Both the position numbers and the translations under genes were made by a program. A model generated the notes under the pieces. It had not been told where the DNA came from, did no database searches, and was given only the letters and a program-made list of their open reading frames with translations. A DNA stretch of 23,675 nucleotides, from the NCBI GenBank assembly GCA_900544645.1, contig UQWG01000029.1, positions 1-23,675 on the forward strand. The letters run 5' to 3'. The stretch comes from an uncultured Collinsella sp. Lineage in GTDB: Bacteria > Actinomycetota > Coriobacteriia > Coriobacteriales > Coriobacteriaceae. Position 1 is the stretch's first letter; each line of letters begins with the position of its first letter. Positions 1 to 7,143 of this stretch are shown here, piece by piece.

Positions 1-377
1 GACCGGATACCCTGCGCCGTTGCCGGGCCAATACCAGGCAGGGCGACCAGGTCACGCGTCTCACGCGGAAACTCCCCGCCCCAATCCCCTACGACCCGTT
101 GAGCGGCATTGTGGAGCGCCAGAGCGCGTCGGTTGTAGCCCATCCCTTGCCAAGCGTCCAAAACATCGGAAGGTGCGGCCTGGGCAAGCGCCTGCACGGT
201 CGGAAAGCGATCGAGCCACGCCGGCATACGCGTCTCCACGCGCGGCACCTGCGTCTGCTGCAGCATGACCTCGGAGAGCCAGATGATATACGGGTCGCGC
301 GTTCGGCGCCACGGAAGGTCGCGATAACGCAAGACCCCTTCCGAACGAATCATCGAACGAAAGGGGTCCTGAATCAT
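1..377 (-). CDS. mutY: A/G-specific adenine glycosylase, MutY family (5' part, runs off left edge)
   Basis: Read by hand on the minus strand from ATG at 377, open to the window edge (125 codons, no stop). MutY removes adenine mispaired with 8-oxoguanine in base-excision repair. The residues follow E. coli MutY closely: LPWR near 21-24, IIWLSEVMLQQTQV at 31-44 with E36 at the position of catalytic Glu37, RFPTV at 57-61, GMGY at 78-81, and the helix-hairpin-helix LPGIGPAT at 113-120. The catalytic Asp (138 in E. coli) and the Fe-S cluster cysteines would lie beyond the edge and cannot be checked. An AAGGAG Shine-Dalgarno sits 7 nt before the ATG. The start is 21 nt after the stop of the Rrf2 gene, so the two are probably cotranscribed. 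E36 and QQTQ favour MutY over endonuclease III. Confidence 0.9.
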   Translation of the reverse strand, partial: MIQDPFRSMIRSEGVLRYRDLPWRRTRDPYIIWLSEVMLQQTQVPRVETRMPAWLDRFPTVQALAQAAPSDVLDAWQGMGYNRRALALHNAAQRVVGDWGGEFPRETRDLVALPGIGPATAQGIR

Positions 378-398
378 GGCTATACTCCTTATGCGGCG

Positions 399-884
399 CT
401 ATTCCTCCCGGCAAGCGTACGCGCAGGCAGCGTACTCGGGAAACGCATCGCGATCGGCGAACTTGGGATCGACAGCCGGAAACTGGCGATGGGCGACGAT
501 ATCGCCGAGCGAAACGGAATCGAGGTAGTCGCGCATCAACGCCTGGGCTCCGGCCCACAGGGGATGATAGCAGCACGTGCCCATGCGTGCACAGTCACCA
601 TCGGGCGCGGTGCAATCGTTCATAACCATAGGACCCTGAACAGCCTCGACGACCTGGCGGATAGTGACGTCGTCCGGACTGACCTTGAGACGCATGCCAC
701 CGTGGACGCCACGCAGGCTCTCCACAATACCGGCCTGGACCAAACCATGCTGAATCGAACGGGCAAACGAATACGGGACATTGACCTCTTCGGCAGCGGT
801 GCGAACAGAAAGCAAACGCTCCGGATCCTCAGCAAGCATCGCCAGCATACGAAGGGCGTAATCAGCCTTCCTCGATATGTCCAT
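399..884 (-). CDS. Rrf2-family transcriptional regulator with IscR-like cysteines
   Basis: 161-aa protein, usual length for Rrf2/IscR regulators. The N-terminus MDISRKADYALRML and the following winged helix (RTAAEEVNVPYSFARSI, then GIVESLRGVHGGM at the wing) are typical of the family. A cysteine cluster C-x6-C-x5-CC lies in the segment MNDCTAPDGDCARMGTCC; IscR binds a [2Fe-2S] cluster with three cysteines at similar spacing, so an Fe-S or redox sensor is likely (inference). An in-frame start 36 codons upstream (992) is unlikely: the family N-terminus begins at 884 and GAAAGGGG precedes this ATG at 5 nt. The gene lies directly upstream of the mutY-like gene, so it may control that gene and itself. 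The regulated signal (Fe-S, cysteine, nitric oxide) cannot be told from sequence. Confidence 0.88.
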   Translation of the reverse strand: MDISRKADYALRMLAMLAEDPERLLSVRTAAEEVNVPYSFARSIQHGLVQAGIVESLRGVHGGMRLKVSPDDVTIRQVVEAVQGPMVMNDCTAPDGDCARMGTCCYHPLWAGAQALMRDYLDSVSLGDIVAHRQFPAVDPKFADRDAFPEYAACAYACREE

Positions 885-1207
885 TTTTCCCCTTTCAAGG
901 AATACGAACAGCTCGAACGAGCTCCGGGGCCGAGCTTGTGTCGAGACGCTAAATGACCGCCAGGACATCCAAATGGTAAATCGGATATCCACTGAGTGCC
1001 GCGCTTGGAGCGAAATGCATCAGATGCGGCGCACAGTGCAATTTAGTATAACCTAACCCCCTGTCTCGTAGAACAGGTGTTGCGCAACAAAGCTGTTGTT
1101 CAGACAGATATACTTATTAGATTTTACTTGCGTTCCCGAAGGCGCGGGGATTCTGGGCGAAGATGTACCGGGGCGATCGTTCTATCGAAACAAAGTGCAT
1201 CAAACGC
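885..1207. other. Gene-free stretch: Rrf2 leader and upstream region
   Basis: About 320 bases with no credible gene. Open frames here are short and lack family signatures or ribosome binding sites. It holds the roughly 150-nt leader of the Rrf2 gene, the candidate -10 box and the 12-bp palindrome described separately. Nothing else is recognised between 1090 and 1207. Confidence 0.5.
1045..1050 (-). promoter_or_regulatory. Candidate -10 box of the Rrf2-mutY unit, overlapped by TTAG-N6-CTAA
   Basis: Minus-strand TATACT about 160 nt before the Rrf2 ATG. No good -35 is visible at 16-18 bp. The box lies inside TTAG-N6-CTAA (1043-1056), half-sites that could be an autoregulatory operator. A perfect 12-bp palindrome TGTTGCGCAACA lies 28 bp further upstream (1078-1089). 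Function is inferred from position only. Confidence 0.35.
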
Positions 1208-1234
1208 AAAAAGCCACGTCCGAAGACGTGGCTT
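1208..1234 (-). terminator. Rho-independent terminator of tRNA-Asp
   Basis: On the minus strand AAAGCCACGTC / GACGTGGCTTT pair perfectly around a TTCG tetraloop and run into T residues. It lies 9 nt after the CCA end of the tRNA. Confidence 0.9.
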
Positions 1235-1243
1235 TAATTGCGT

Positions 1244-1321
<78 letters not shown>

Positions 1322-1367
1322 AGGCAGACGTTCGCGTTTGTTTCCGCTCGCGTGCGCTGCGGGGATT

Positions 1368-1397
1368 AGTATACACAGAAGTCTGTCCGGCGCGCAA
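1368..1397 (-). promoter_or_regulatory. tRNA-Asp promoter with A/T-tract UP-like element
   Basis: On the minus strand TTGCGC (1392-1397) is followed after 18 bp by TATACT (1368-1373), about 46 nt before the tRNA 5' end. Directly upstream (1400-1420) lie alternating A and T tracts that resemble an UP element, as expected for a strong stable-RNA promoter. Confidence 0.65.
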
Positions 1398-1430
1398 CAA
1401 CTTTTTTGAAAAAATTTTTCGGGGCCATCC

Positions 1431-1573
1431 GGGAGGGTCTCCGGGGCTGAGGGCGGGGGTTAAGTTTGCTGCTCTACAGTCCTGCGCAAGACGGAAAGCA
1501 CATTAAGTGCTTTCCTTTGCGTGCGGAACTCGCGACAAACTTAGCCCCCGCCCTCAGCCCCGGAGACCCTCCC
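1431..1573. repeat. Long nested inverted repeat (143 nt), unknown role
   Basis: The arms 1431-1468 and 1536-1573 pair over 38 bp with one mismatch (a G-T wobble as RNA). Inside, GGAAAGCAC (1492-1500 region) pairs with GTGCTTTCC around an ATTAA loop, and the sequence between outer and inner stems is also partly complementary, so the whole element can fold into one long hairpin. It lies between the tRNA-Asp promoter and the terminator of the phosphoesterase gene, so it is not needed as a terminator for either. The element at 23502-23626 has the same nested architecture and shares CTGAGGGC and TTAGCCC segments in its arms. Confidence 0.85.
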
Positions 1574-1688
1574 TGCCGTCACATTATTCAACCAGTTTTG
1601 CGGGCGTGCGCCGCGCGCGGCTAGCCCGCGTGCTCCTCGGCGGGGTTGGTCTGATGGATCTTGTTGAATTTCGGCCTTTGGCTTAAAG

Positions 1689-1723
1689 AAAAACGGGGGA
1701 TGCATTGTGCATCCCCCGTTTTT
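1689..1723 (-). terminator. Terminator of the phosphoesterase gene (bidirectional in form)
   Basis: AAAAACGGGGGATGCA (1689-1704) and its exact complement (1708-1723) pair with a 3-nt loop and have A/T tracts on both sides. It starts 8 nt after the minus-strand stop codon at 1731. Confidence 0.93.
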
Positions 1724-1730
1724 GTTGCGG

Positions 1731-2198
1731 TTAGTCTAGGTCAATAAACTTGGTACTTATGATCTTGCCGTCTTTTACTAGCATTCTGGCCATGGTGGGA
1801 CCTCGGGTGCCTCTGGGGTAGCTGGCGCTGCCCGGGTTGAGGACTAAGCAACGGCCCACTTGGGCTTCTTTGGTTACGTGGGTGTGGCCGTTGATGGCTA
1901 CGTCTACGGATCCCACCGGAAGGTCTTCGCGGTAGTGGGCTACGGCGAATTTGAGGCCTTCGTAGGTAAAGAGCGCAAGACGGTCTACATCGGGACCGTA
2001 GTCGCGGTAGTAATCGTTGTTGCCCAGTACGGCCCGCACGGGGGCGATGGTGCATAGGTGCTCGTAGTCCATCTCTGACGTGAGGTCGCCGGCGTGGATA
2101 ATCAGATCCGCGCCCTCAAGCTCGTCCAGGAGCGCAGGCGATAAATAGCCGTGGGTGTCCGAGATGATGTCGATGCGCTTGGCGCTTGCACTGTTCAT
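1731..2198 (-). CDS. Metallophosphoesterase, YfcE/MJ0936-type phosphodiesterase
   Basis: 155 aa. The whole calcineurin-like metal site is visible: D10 and SDTHG (D14, H16), GD at 37-38, GNND at 59-62, a histidine at H88, GHTH at 104-107, and NPGSxSYPRG at 121-128. This is the compact YfcE/MJ0936 family of Mn-dependent phosphodiesterases, known to cleave artificial phosphodiesters; the natural substrate is usually unknown. The start at 2198 is chosen because GGAAGGGA lies just upstream and the family begins here; an in-frame start at 2240 adds 14 unrelated residues. It lies between two strong terminators (2239-2288 and 1689-1723), so it is probably expressed as a single gene. No signal peptide; cytoplasmic. 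Confidence 0.92.
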   Translation of the reverse strand: MNSASAKRIDIISDTHGYLSPALLDELEGADLIIHAGDLTSEMDYEHLCTIAPVRAVLGNNDYYRDYGPDVDRLALFTYEGLKFAVAHYREDLPVGSVDVAINGHTHVTKEAQVGRCLVLNPGSASYPRGTRGPTMARMLVKDGKIISTKFIDLD

Positions 2199-2238
2199 GG
2201 GATCCCTTCCGCAAAAAAACGATTCGGCAGATACATAC

Positions 2239-2288
2239 AAAAAGGCCCCACGGCTCCGCAGACGATGGGTCTACAGGGCTGCGGGGCC
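2239..2288 (-). terminator. Terminator after the first LytTR regulator
   Basis: On the minus strand GGCCCC (2283-2288) pairs with GGGGCC (2244-2249), with further GC pairs inside, followed by TTTTT. It lies 6 nt after the stop codon at 2295 and closes the glycosyltransferase-kinase-regulator unit. Confidence 0.85.
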
Positions 2289-2294
2289 AGTGTG

Positions 2295-3011
2295 CTAGAG
2301 ACTCAGAGCCTTCTTGAGCGGCACGACGCGGCGGCGCGAAACCGGCACGCGTTCGTCGACGCCCGTAATGCCCAGCTGGATGGCACCCGAGGGCACCGTC
2401 TCGACGTCCGTGACGCACGCCAAGTTGACGATATAGCGACGGTGAACACGGAAGAAGCCAAAGTCGCAGAGCTTGGCCTCAAACTGCGCCAGCGAGGTCG
2501 TCGACAAAAAGCGATCATCGACGGTATAGATGCAGGAGTAATCGTCCTTAGCCATGATAAAGCGAATGTCGTCCACGGGAATGAGCACCTTGCGGCCGCC
2601 CTTTTCCACCGGGATACGCTCGATGGTCACCTTGCTGTCCGTAACCGGCTTGGCGCGTTGCATGACCTTCTCGATCGCGCGATCCAAGCGAGCTTCTTCG
2701 ACCGGCTTCATCAGATAATCGACGGCATCCACGTCGAATGCCTCGACCGCATGGTCACTATACGCAGTCACAAACACGATCGCCGGCGGATTTTTGAGCT
2801 TATGCAGCGCCTCGGCAAGTTGCAGGCCCGAGGCACCGGGCATCGAGATATCGAGAAACACGACATCCACGCGACTTTCCATAAGCATCTCGATGGCGGA
2901 GCGGACGCTCGACGCCTCCGTGATCGTGCCGATCTTGCCCGTTTGCTCGAGCAGGAAGCGAAGCTCCGAGCGAGCCGGCGCCTCATCATCCACAATCATC
3001 GCACGCAGCAT
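2295..3011 (-). CDS. LytTR-family response regulator (system 1)
   Basis: 238 aa with a receiver domain at about 1-115 (acidic D8-D9, phospho-acceptor D54 in FLDISMPG, T82, K102 in YLMKPV) and a C-terminal LytTR DNA-binding domain from about 128 (VPVEKGG.., MAKDDYSCIYT, FFRVHRRYIVNL, VPVSRRRV). It should act as a transcription factor once phosphorylated by the kinase encoded upstream. Start ATG 3011 has GAAAGG 10 nt upstream; a TTG at 3032 would add seven residues and has no ribosome binding site. It is 72 nt after the stop of its partner kinase. A paralog of the regulator at 8181-8915. Target genes are not identifiable from this window. Confidence 0.92.
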   Translation of the reverse strand: MLRAMIVDDEAPARSELRFLLEQTGKIGTITEASSVRSAIEMLMESRVDVVFLDISMPGASGLQLAEALHKLKNPPAIVFVTAYSDHAVEAFDVDAVDYLMKPVEEARLDRAIEKVMQRAKPVTDSKVTIERIPVEKGGRKVLIPVDDIRFIMAKDDYSCIYTVDDRFLSTTSLAQFEAKLCDFGFFRVHRRYIVNLACVTDVETVPSGAIQLGITGVDERVPVSRRRVVPLKKALSL

Positions 3012-3083
3012 AGGGATAAAACCTTTCGTCAACTAACTACGCCGGGCATCCGTCGCATGACGTTGAGCCCGTAGCCCTTTATT

Positions 3084-4427
3084 TTACTCTTGAATGTCAA
3101 AGATGCTCTCTGACAAATCAAGATGAAGGAGCACTTTGGTGCCCTTGCCCGGCGCCGATTCGACACGCGTATAGGAGTGCGGCCCATAAAAGCGATGGAT
3201 GCGCTCCGAAATATTGTGCATGGCCACACCGGCGCCGCCACCCTGGGGAGAGCTGGCGTCGGGACGGGCAGAGCGCTCGTCAAACAGTCTGGCGGCGGTA
3301 CCCTCATCCATGCCCACGCCATTATCGGCCACGGCAATCAAGATTGCATCCTCGCCGTCTTGGTGAACGGTCACGTCGATCCTCAGAGCGTCGTCATCGC
3401 CCATACCATGACGTACGGCGTTCTCGACAATCGGCTGGATCACGAACGCCGGCACCAGCGTATCTTCCACGTCCTCGGACACATCGAACGTCGCAAGCAC
3501 GCGGTCCTCGCCAAAGCGGGCCTTCTCAAAGGTAAGGTAGCGCTTGGTCTGTGCGACCTCGCGCGAGACCGGAATAAGCGATCCCGAGTTGTCGAGCGTG
3601 GCACGATAGAACGATGAGAACTCACGAAGCAGTTCGCGGGCCCGCAGCGGGTCGGTGCGCGTAAACGATGCAATGGTGTTCAGCGTGTTGAACAGGAAGT
3701 GTGGGTTAATCTGCGCCTGCAGCGCACGCACCTCGGCGCGCGCTGTGAGTTCCTTTTGCACCTCGAGCTCGTGGATGGCGAGCTGCGTGGACAAGATCTC
3801 GGCAAAGCCCGAGGCAAGCGCGTACTGGGTACGGTCGACGGCGCGCGGGGTCTTGTAGTAGAACTTGAGCGTGCCGACGGTACGATCGCCCACCTTGATG
3901 GGGGCGATAATGCCGGCGGGGACTTGGTTGTGCGAGCCATCCGAGCCCACGACATCCACCATACGGTTGAACGACTGCACGATGCCATGTTCGATAACGT
4001 AGCGTGTGGCAAGCGTGTGGATGGGAGAATCTGGCAGTAGTTTTTCCTCAAACTCGCCCGCGCAGGCAAGCACGTTGCCCTCGTCGGTGATGGCCACCGT
4101 CATGGCGCGCGTCTCGGGCAAAATGCGCCGGCACACCAAACGCGCCGACTCCTGCGTCAGACCGCCCTTAATGTCCTCGAGCATGGCCGAGGCCACCGAG
4201 AGCGTCTCCTCGGTGTACTGGGAGCGCACCGAATCGGGATTGAGCGTCAAAAAGATAAAGATGCACAGAAAGATGCACAGCAGCGCGCAGGCAATCACCG
4301 TGGCGATCGGCTCGATACCGGTCACCAAGGCAAAAATAAAGTACACCAGCACGCAAATGGCGCAGGCAACGGCAATGATGCGAAAGATTGATATTGAACT
4401 ATCGCGCTGGGCGCGGCGGTCGATCAT
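3084..4427 (-). CDS. LytS-like sensor histidine kinase (system 1)
   Basis: 447 aa. Two membrane segments (about 13-35 and 39-61) are followed by a GAF-like cytoplasmic sensor region (about 75-215) and a HisK_6-type kinase core: ALQAQINPHFLFNTLNTI with phospho-acceptor H243, then IQPIVENAVRHGMG (N box), VADNGVGMD (G1) and GGGAGVAMHNI (G2). This layout is that of LytS/YehU kinases that pair with LytTR regulators. Its ATG overlaps the stop of the upstream glycosyltransferase gene by 4 nt (ATGA), which implies translational coupling. The short two-helix membrane part has almost no extracellular loop, so the signal is probably sensed in the membrane or by the GAF-like region (inference). Confidence 0.92.
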   Translation of the reverse strand: MIDRRAQRDSSISIFRIIAVACAICVLVYFIFALVTGIEPIATVIACALLCIFLCIFIFLTLNPDSVRSQYTEETLSVASAMLEDIKGGLTQESARLVCRRILPETRAMTVAITDEGNVLACAGEFEEKLLPDSPIHTLATRYVIEHGIVQSFNRMVDVVGSDGSHNQVPAGIIAPIKVGDRTVGTLKFYYKTPRAVDRTQYALASGFAEILSTQLAIHELEVQKELTARAEVRALQAQINPHFLFNTLNTIASFTRTDPLRARELLREFSSFYRATLDNSGSLIPVSREVAQTKRYLTFEKARFGEDRVLATFDVSEDVEDTLVPAFVIQPIVENAVRHGMGDDDALRIDVTVHQDGEDAILIAVADNGVGMDEGTAARLFDERSARPDASSPQGGGAGVAMHNISERIHRFYGPHSYTRVESAPGKGTKVLLHLDLSESIFDIQE

Positions 4428-5611
4428 TCGGCCCCCTCCAGGATACTGATCAGTTGTGCGTCACGCCAAAGCCCGTCCATGATCTTGGGCCAAAAGCTCT
4501 GGAAACGCAGATAGCTTGCAGCGTTTTGGCGCGCATAGGCCTTTGCCTCGCCGATACCATGGCGCCAGATGCGCAGGTAGCCCTCATGCTCGCGGGTAAA
4601 CACGCTGCGGACCATAGCGGTCTTGCGCACGCGGTCGTCGAGCTCGCGCGAAATCCACGGGCCCGGGTAGGGCATGAGCGATGCCGCCGTAACGGGAATG
4701 AGCTCCTTTTGATGCGCGGCGAATGTCAACTTGGCCCGTTCGTAGTACCAACGGTATACATCCTGCATAAAGCGCGGTGAGCGCTTTTCGGACTCCGGAG
4801 GCAGATGGCGCACGGTCCACTCGTTATCGAACCACACGTCGTAGCCAAACATGCGCATGTTAAAGAGGTAATCCAAGTCCTCGCCGCGGGTGATAAACGG
4901 GTCAAAGGCCACACGCGTAAAGGCGCGGGCGTGCAGGGCCATCAGGCCGCCGCACACGTAGTTGGAGCGCGAGATGCGGGTGCCCGAGAGCGCCTTTTTC
5001 ATCCAACGGTTGAACTCGATGCGCTTGGTCCACCAACGATGGCAGATGCCCGCCTTGTCCGTGGGAGCCAGCGGCGAGCCGTCGCGATCGTAGAAATAAC
5101 CGCTCTTGACCAAGATCGGCAAGCCCTGACGCGTCTGCTGCCCCAACGCATAGGTCGCGCGCTTCATAAAGTCGGCGTCGATGACAGTCTCATCGTCATC
5201 CAAAAAGATAACCGCGTCATGCCCCAGCACAGCGGCACAGGCTAGACCCATGTTGCGGATGGCGCCGTAGCCTCGCAGGCTCACGCACTCGCCCGAACCC
5301 TTGGGCGCGATCTGAGCAACCCGGTCTGCGATGCGCGAGGCCTGGGTGTTGGTGACAACGGTGACCTTGAGCGTGGGATGCGCGTCGACAATCTCGTGCA
5401 CGCGCAGCGACACATCGGCTGTGGCAGAAACGGGACAGACCACCAAAAGGATGATGCGCGGGATGTCACGTACCTGCTCAAGCGAGGCCAGGCAGCGGTC
5501 GAGTTCGGGATTGTCGGCGTTGAGTCGCGTCGAATGGTCATAGGTGCCAGGGGCGTTTGCGCAAGCGTCATCGCCCGCCCAATACGTTGGAATCACGACC
5601 GTGGCGTTCAT
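4424..5611 (-). CDS. Family 2-type glycosyltransferase (GT-A fold)
   Basis: 395 aa. N-terminal MNATVVIPTYW is the first strand of a GT-A domain; the metal-binding FLDDDETV has D138-D140, and RGEDLDY (E244, D245) is the later acidic acceptor motif of GT2 enzymes. No membrane segment, so a cytoplasmic or peripherally bound enzyme that transfers a sugar from a nucleotide donor; donor and acceptor cannot be deduced. Start ATG 5611 has a strong GGGAGGGTAAGG site. The stop overlaps the start of the LytS-like kinase, so sugar transfer and the sensor pair form one operon, which suggests a cell-envelope or polysaccharide role (inference). A terminator-like hairpin lies only 22 nt before its start (5633-5668). 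Confidence 0.85.
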   Translation of the reverse strand: MNATVVIPTYWAGDDACANAPGTYDHSTRLNADNPELDRCLASLEQVRDIPRIILLVVCPVSATADVSLRVHEIVDAHPTLKVTVVTNTQASRIADRVAQIAPKGSGECVSLRGYGAIRNMGLACAAVLGHDAVIFLDDDETVIDADFMKRATYALGQQTRQGLPILVKSGYFYDRDGSPLAPTDKAGICHRWWTKRIEFNRWMKKALSGTRISRSNYVCGGLMALHARAFTRVAFDPFITRGEDLDYLFNMRMFGYDVWFDNEWTVRHLPPESEKRSPRFMQDVYRWYYERAKLTFAAHQKELIPVTAASLMPYPGPWISRELDDRVRKTAMVRSVFTREHEGYLRIWRHGIGEAKAYARQNAASYLRFQSFWPKIMDGLWRDAQLISILEGAE

Positions 5612-5632
5612 GCCTTACCCTCCCTGCAACAC

Positions 5633-5668
5633 AAAAACGGGACGCCGCCAAACACAGGCGACGCCCCG
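5633..5668 (-). terminator. Terminator after the MFS gene, or attenuator before the glycosyltransferase
   Basis: On the minus strand CGGGGCGTCGCC (5657-5668) pairs with GGCGGCGTCCCG (5638-5649) with two G-T wobbles, followed by TTTTTG. It lies between the MFS stop (5783) and the glycosyltransferase start (5611), 22 nt before the latter. A minus-strand TATGAT at 5686-5691 could be a -10 box just upstream, in which case the hairpin would lie in the leader. Confidence 0.75.
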
Positions 5669-5782
5669 CGACCTAGCTGATTCCATCATACCCACTTGGG
5701 CAAATCATTGCTCGCAAGTCGCAATGTTTATTGCGGATAACCCCAAAAGAGTACCGCGGACAGGCACAATAGCCGCTCGCTC

Positions 5783-7042
5783 CTATGCGGCATGCTCTGC
5801 CGCCCGAGTCATGCGAGACAGGCGGACCAGCAGCATAAAGCCAACGACCAGCAGCACACCAATGGAAAGGACGCCCAGCGACGGGTTGCCGGTCAGCGAG
5901 GTGACAACCGACACCAGGAAGGTGCCCATAACGCTTGCATAACGGCCAAAGATGTCAAAGAAGCCGTAGTACTCGTTGGACTTTTCCTTGGGGATAATGC
6001 GGCCAAAGTAGCTACGGCTGAGGGCCTGCACGCCGCCCTGGAACAGGCCGACCATAATGGCAAGCACCCAGAATTCAAAGGCGGTCTTTAGGAAGAACGC
6101 GGCGAACAGCACAATGCCCATGTAGGCGGCGACCGCCACCAGGATCATGTTGAGCGTGCCCACGCGTCCGGCGAGCTTGCCGTAGATAATGGCGGACGGA
6201 AAGGCCACGAACTGCGTAACGAGCAGCGCCAGCACCAGCTGCGTCGAATCGATGCCCAAGGCCGATCCGTAACTGGTGGCCATGGAAATGACCGTGTGCA
6301 CACCGTCGATATAGAAGAAGAACGCGATCATGTAGACCAGCACGGTCTTGTTGTGGGCGATCTCGCGCATGGTGTGTCCGACCTCGGAGAACACACCGCC
6401 CACGATGTGGCCGATAGTGTCCTCGGGACCGCGCTCGCGACCGTACTTTTGCTTATAGGTGCGAATGAGCGGCAGGGTAAAGATGAGCCACCAGGCACCA
6501 GTGATGACAAACGACAGACGCGTTGCCAGCATGGTGGGGACGCCAAGAGCGGGGCCACCCATGATGAGCGCCAGGCAGATGACGAACGGCACGGTGGAAC
6601 CGATATAGCCCCAGGCATAGCCCGAGCTGGACACGGCGTCCATGCGCTCGTCGGTGGTAATGTCGGGCAGCATGGCGTCGTAGAACGTCATAGAAGAGTT
6701 AAGGCCGATGGTGCACAGCACGTACACGGTCAAAAATGCCATGGCGGACATTGGGATAGCCTGCGCCAGGCAAAGCACCAGGCCCGTGAGGAAGAAGCCC
6801 AAGAAGAACTTGATCTTGTTGCCGGCGTAGTCGGCAAGCGCGCCCAGAATGGGCATGAGCATGGCAATGACCAGCGAGGCGATCGTCTGCGCATTGCCCC
6901 AGGCGACCACCAGATCGGCCGAGGAAGCGCCGGTATTGATAGCGTTAAAGTAAATGGGCACCACCGAGGTATTGAGCAGCACGAGGGCCGAATTGCCCAC
7001 ATCATACATAACCCAGTTACGCTCGAGCTTGGTGTATTTCAT
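5783..7042 (-). CDS. MFS transporter, UMF1 / Atg22-like family
   Basis: 419 aa, about 12 membrane helices. The N-terminus MKYTKLERNWVMYDVGNSA and the segment LPDITTDERMDAVSSSGYAWGYIGS are characteristic of the UMF1 (Atg22-like) branch of the major facilitator superfamily; eukaryotic Atg22 exports amino acids from the vacuole, while bacterial substrates are mostly unknown. GAFADY-type motif after helix 2 (ILGALADYAGNK) also fits MFS. The start is 101 nt after the stop of the phospholipase-like gene. The ribosome binding site is modest (GAAGGGT). It may belong to the transcription unit of the second LytS/LytTR system, ending at the terminator 5633-5668. Confidence 0.88.
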   Translation of the reverse strand: MKYTKLERNWVMYDVGNSALVLLNTSVVPIYFNAINTGASSADLVVAWGNAQTIASLVIAMLMPILGALADYAGNKIKFFLGFFLTGLVLCLAQAIPMSAMAFLTVYVLCTIGLNSSMTFYDAMLPDITTDERMDAVSSSGYAWGYIGSTVPFVICLALIMGGPALGVPTMLATRLSFVITGAWWLIFTLPLIRTYKQKYGRERGPEDTIGHIVGGVFSEVGHTMREIAHNKTVLVYMIAFFFYIDGVHTVISMATSYGSALGIDSTQLVLALLVTQFVAFPSAIIYGKLAGRVGTLNMILVAVAAYMGIVLFAAFFLKTAFEFWVLAIMVGLFQGGVQALSRSYFGRIIPKEKSNEYYGFFDIFGRYASVMGTFLVSVVTSLTGNPSLGVLSIGVLLVVGFMLLVRLSRMTRAAEHAA

Positions 7043-7143
7043 GGACAGGGACCCTTCGTATTCGCCCGATATGCAGTTAGTTCATCGTACCCCAATTGTC
7101 CAGAACCGCCGGTAAGGATTCGGCAAAGGGGCACGCACAGGCC

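Noticed and set aside
99..956. Plus-strand open frame of 285 codons across the left end
   Set aside because: It overlaps, antisense, the MutY-like gene and the Rrf2 gene, both of which have clear family motifs and ribosome binding sites.
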